Shown: one piece after another, positions 5,775 through 6,253 of the stretch
Numbering within the stretch: the stretch's first letter is position 1
How the letters are laid out: each line of letters starts with the position of its first letter
Source: Rhodospirillaceae bacterium
Lineage (GTDB): Bacteria > Pseudomonadota > Alphaproteobacteria > UBA8366 > GCA-2717185
DNA length: 6,253 nucleotides
Assembly (NCBI GenBank): GCA_028817685.1
Contig: JAPPPC010000214.1
Location: forward strand, 1 to 6,253
Direction: 5' to 3'
The notes under the pieces: model-generated
The model's input: only the letters and a program-made list of their open reading frames with translations
Database searches by the model: none
Told to the model about the DNA's origin: nothing
Made by a program: the position numbers and the translations under genes

Positions 5775-6253
5775 TCACGCCTGTTTCACTTTGCGTGAAA
5801 CAAACCTGATCCGATAATGGATCAGCGTGTCGCAGGCGAGGATGAGAAAGAGCAGGATCCCTTGGAACACCTGCGCGCTCTTGTCGGAGATGTTGAACTC
5901 GACTTGTACCGCCTCGCCGCCGAGATAGCTGATCGCGAGCAGGATGCCGGCGAAGATGACACCAACCGGGTTCAGGCGGCCCAGGAACGCGACAATAATT
6001 GCGGTAAAGCCGTAGCCTGGTGAAATAGTCGGCTGCAACTGCCCGCTCGGGCCTGCGACCTCGCACAAGCCCGCCATTCCGGCCAAGGCGCCTGACAGGA
6101 TGAAGCAGAACCAGATGACGCGCTTCTCGGCAAAGCCGGCGAATGCACCAGCACGCGGTGCGCTGCCGATCACCCGGATTTCGAATCCGCGCAAGGACCG
6201 GCCCATCATGACGAACAGGATCCGTGCGACGACAATGGCAAGCAGTGCGCCGA
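5775..6253 (-). CDS. ABC transporter permease (BPD_transp_2 family), first membrane subunit, partial
   Basis: The last 158 codons of a permease are present; the frame is open to the window edge, so the 5' end is missing. The Met codons at 6204-6209 are internal: the residues before them (GALLAIVVARILFV) continue a membrane segment. Family features are GRSLRGFEIRVIGSAPRAG (17-35), the cytoplasmic loop that contacts the ATPase; a segment FILSGALAGMAG (50-61); GYGFTAIIVAFLGRLNP (79-95); and a last membrane segment near 127-143. It ends with a basic tail, RFVSRKVKQA. Whole members of this type are typically about 350 residues, so about half is seen. An ATP-binding gene is expected upstream by analogy with related operons. 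Confidence 0.9.
   Translation of the reverse strand, partial: GALLAIVVARILFVMMGRSLRGFEIRVIGSAPRAGAFAGFAEKRVIWFCFILSGALAGMAGLCEVAGPSGQLQPTISPGYGFTAIIVAFLGRLNPVGVIFAGILLAISYLGGEAVQVEFNISDKSAQVFQGILLFLILACDTLIHYRIRFVSRKVKQA

Noticed and set aside
6204..6209. Tandem ATG codons as the start of the partial permease
   Set aside because: The frame continues to the window edge with hydrophobic residues typical of a membrane segment, and what follows is only the C-terminal half of the family.

Overview
The window is GC-rich DNA that looks proteobacterial, most likely alphaproteobacterial. That is an inference from base composition, from a TTG start, and from the resemblance of the transporter genes to those of rhizobia and brucellae. 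No RNA gene, insertion sequence or CRISPR array is visible. All supported genes lie on the minus strand, so the biological order runs from the right end of the window to the left.

Right part (3744-6253): three co-directional genes form the end of an ABC uptake operon. They are a partial permease whose 5' end lies outside the window, a second permease of the same superfamily (10 nt gap), and a periplasmic substrate-binding protein of the BMP (Bmp/PnrA-like) family (29 nt gap). Together they encode two membrane subunits and a solute receptor of the kind that imports nucleosides, purine bases or related compounds. The ATPase is not in the window and probably lies just upstream.

Middle (3379-3743): a 365-nt non-coding stretch with an AT-rich core. 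It holds a possible 3' hairpin for the transporter operon, a CRP/FNR-like palindrome, two spaced copies of a TTTACGGTWAA near-palindrome, and a small hairpin near the start of the next gene. This is the likely regulatory region of the leftmost gene.

Left part (44-3378): one large gene for a very acidic, probably exported protein. It has an N-terminal region of unknown family with EF-hand-like DxNxDGxxD loops, then seven tandem cadherin-like domains, each exactly 106 residues (318 bp) long. The annotated frame stops at 274, shortly after a run of seven C (minus strand). A one-base shift at that run opens 91 more codons with no Lys, Arg or His, ending at 44 just before a hairpin with a T run. 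The gene is therefore probably longer than it appears. The cause may be a sequencing error, a real frameshift mutation, or a slippery or phase-variable tract. This is the most interesting point in the window. I do not see a clearly novel multi-gene system.
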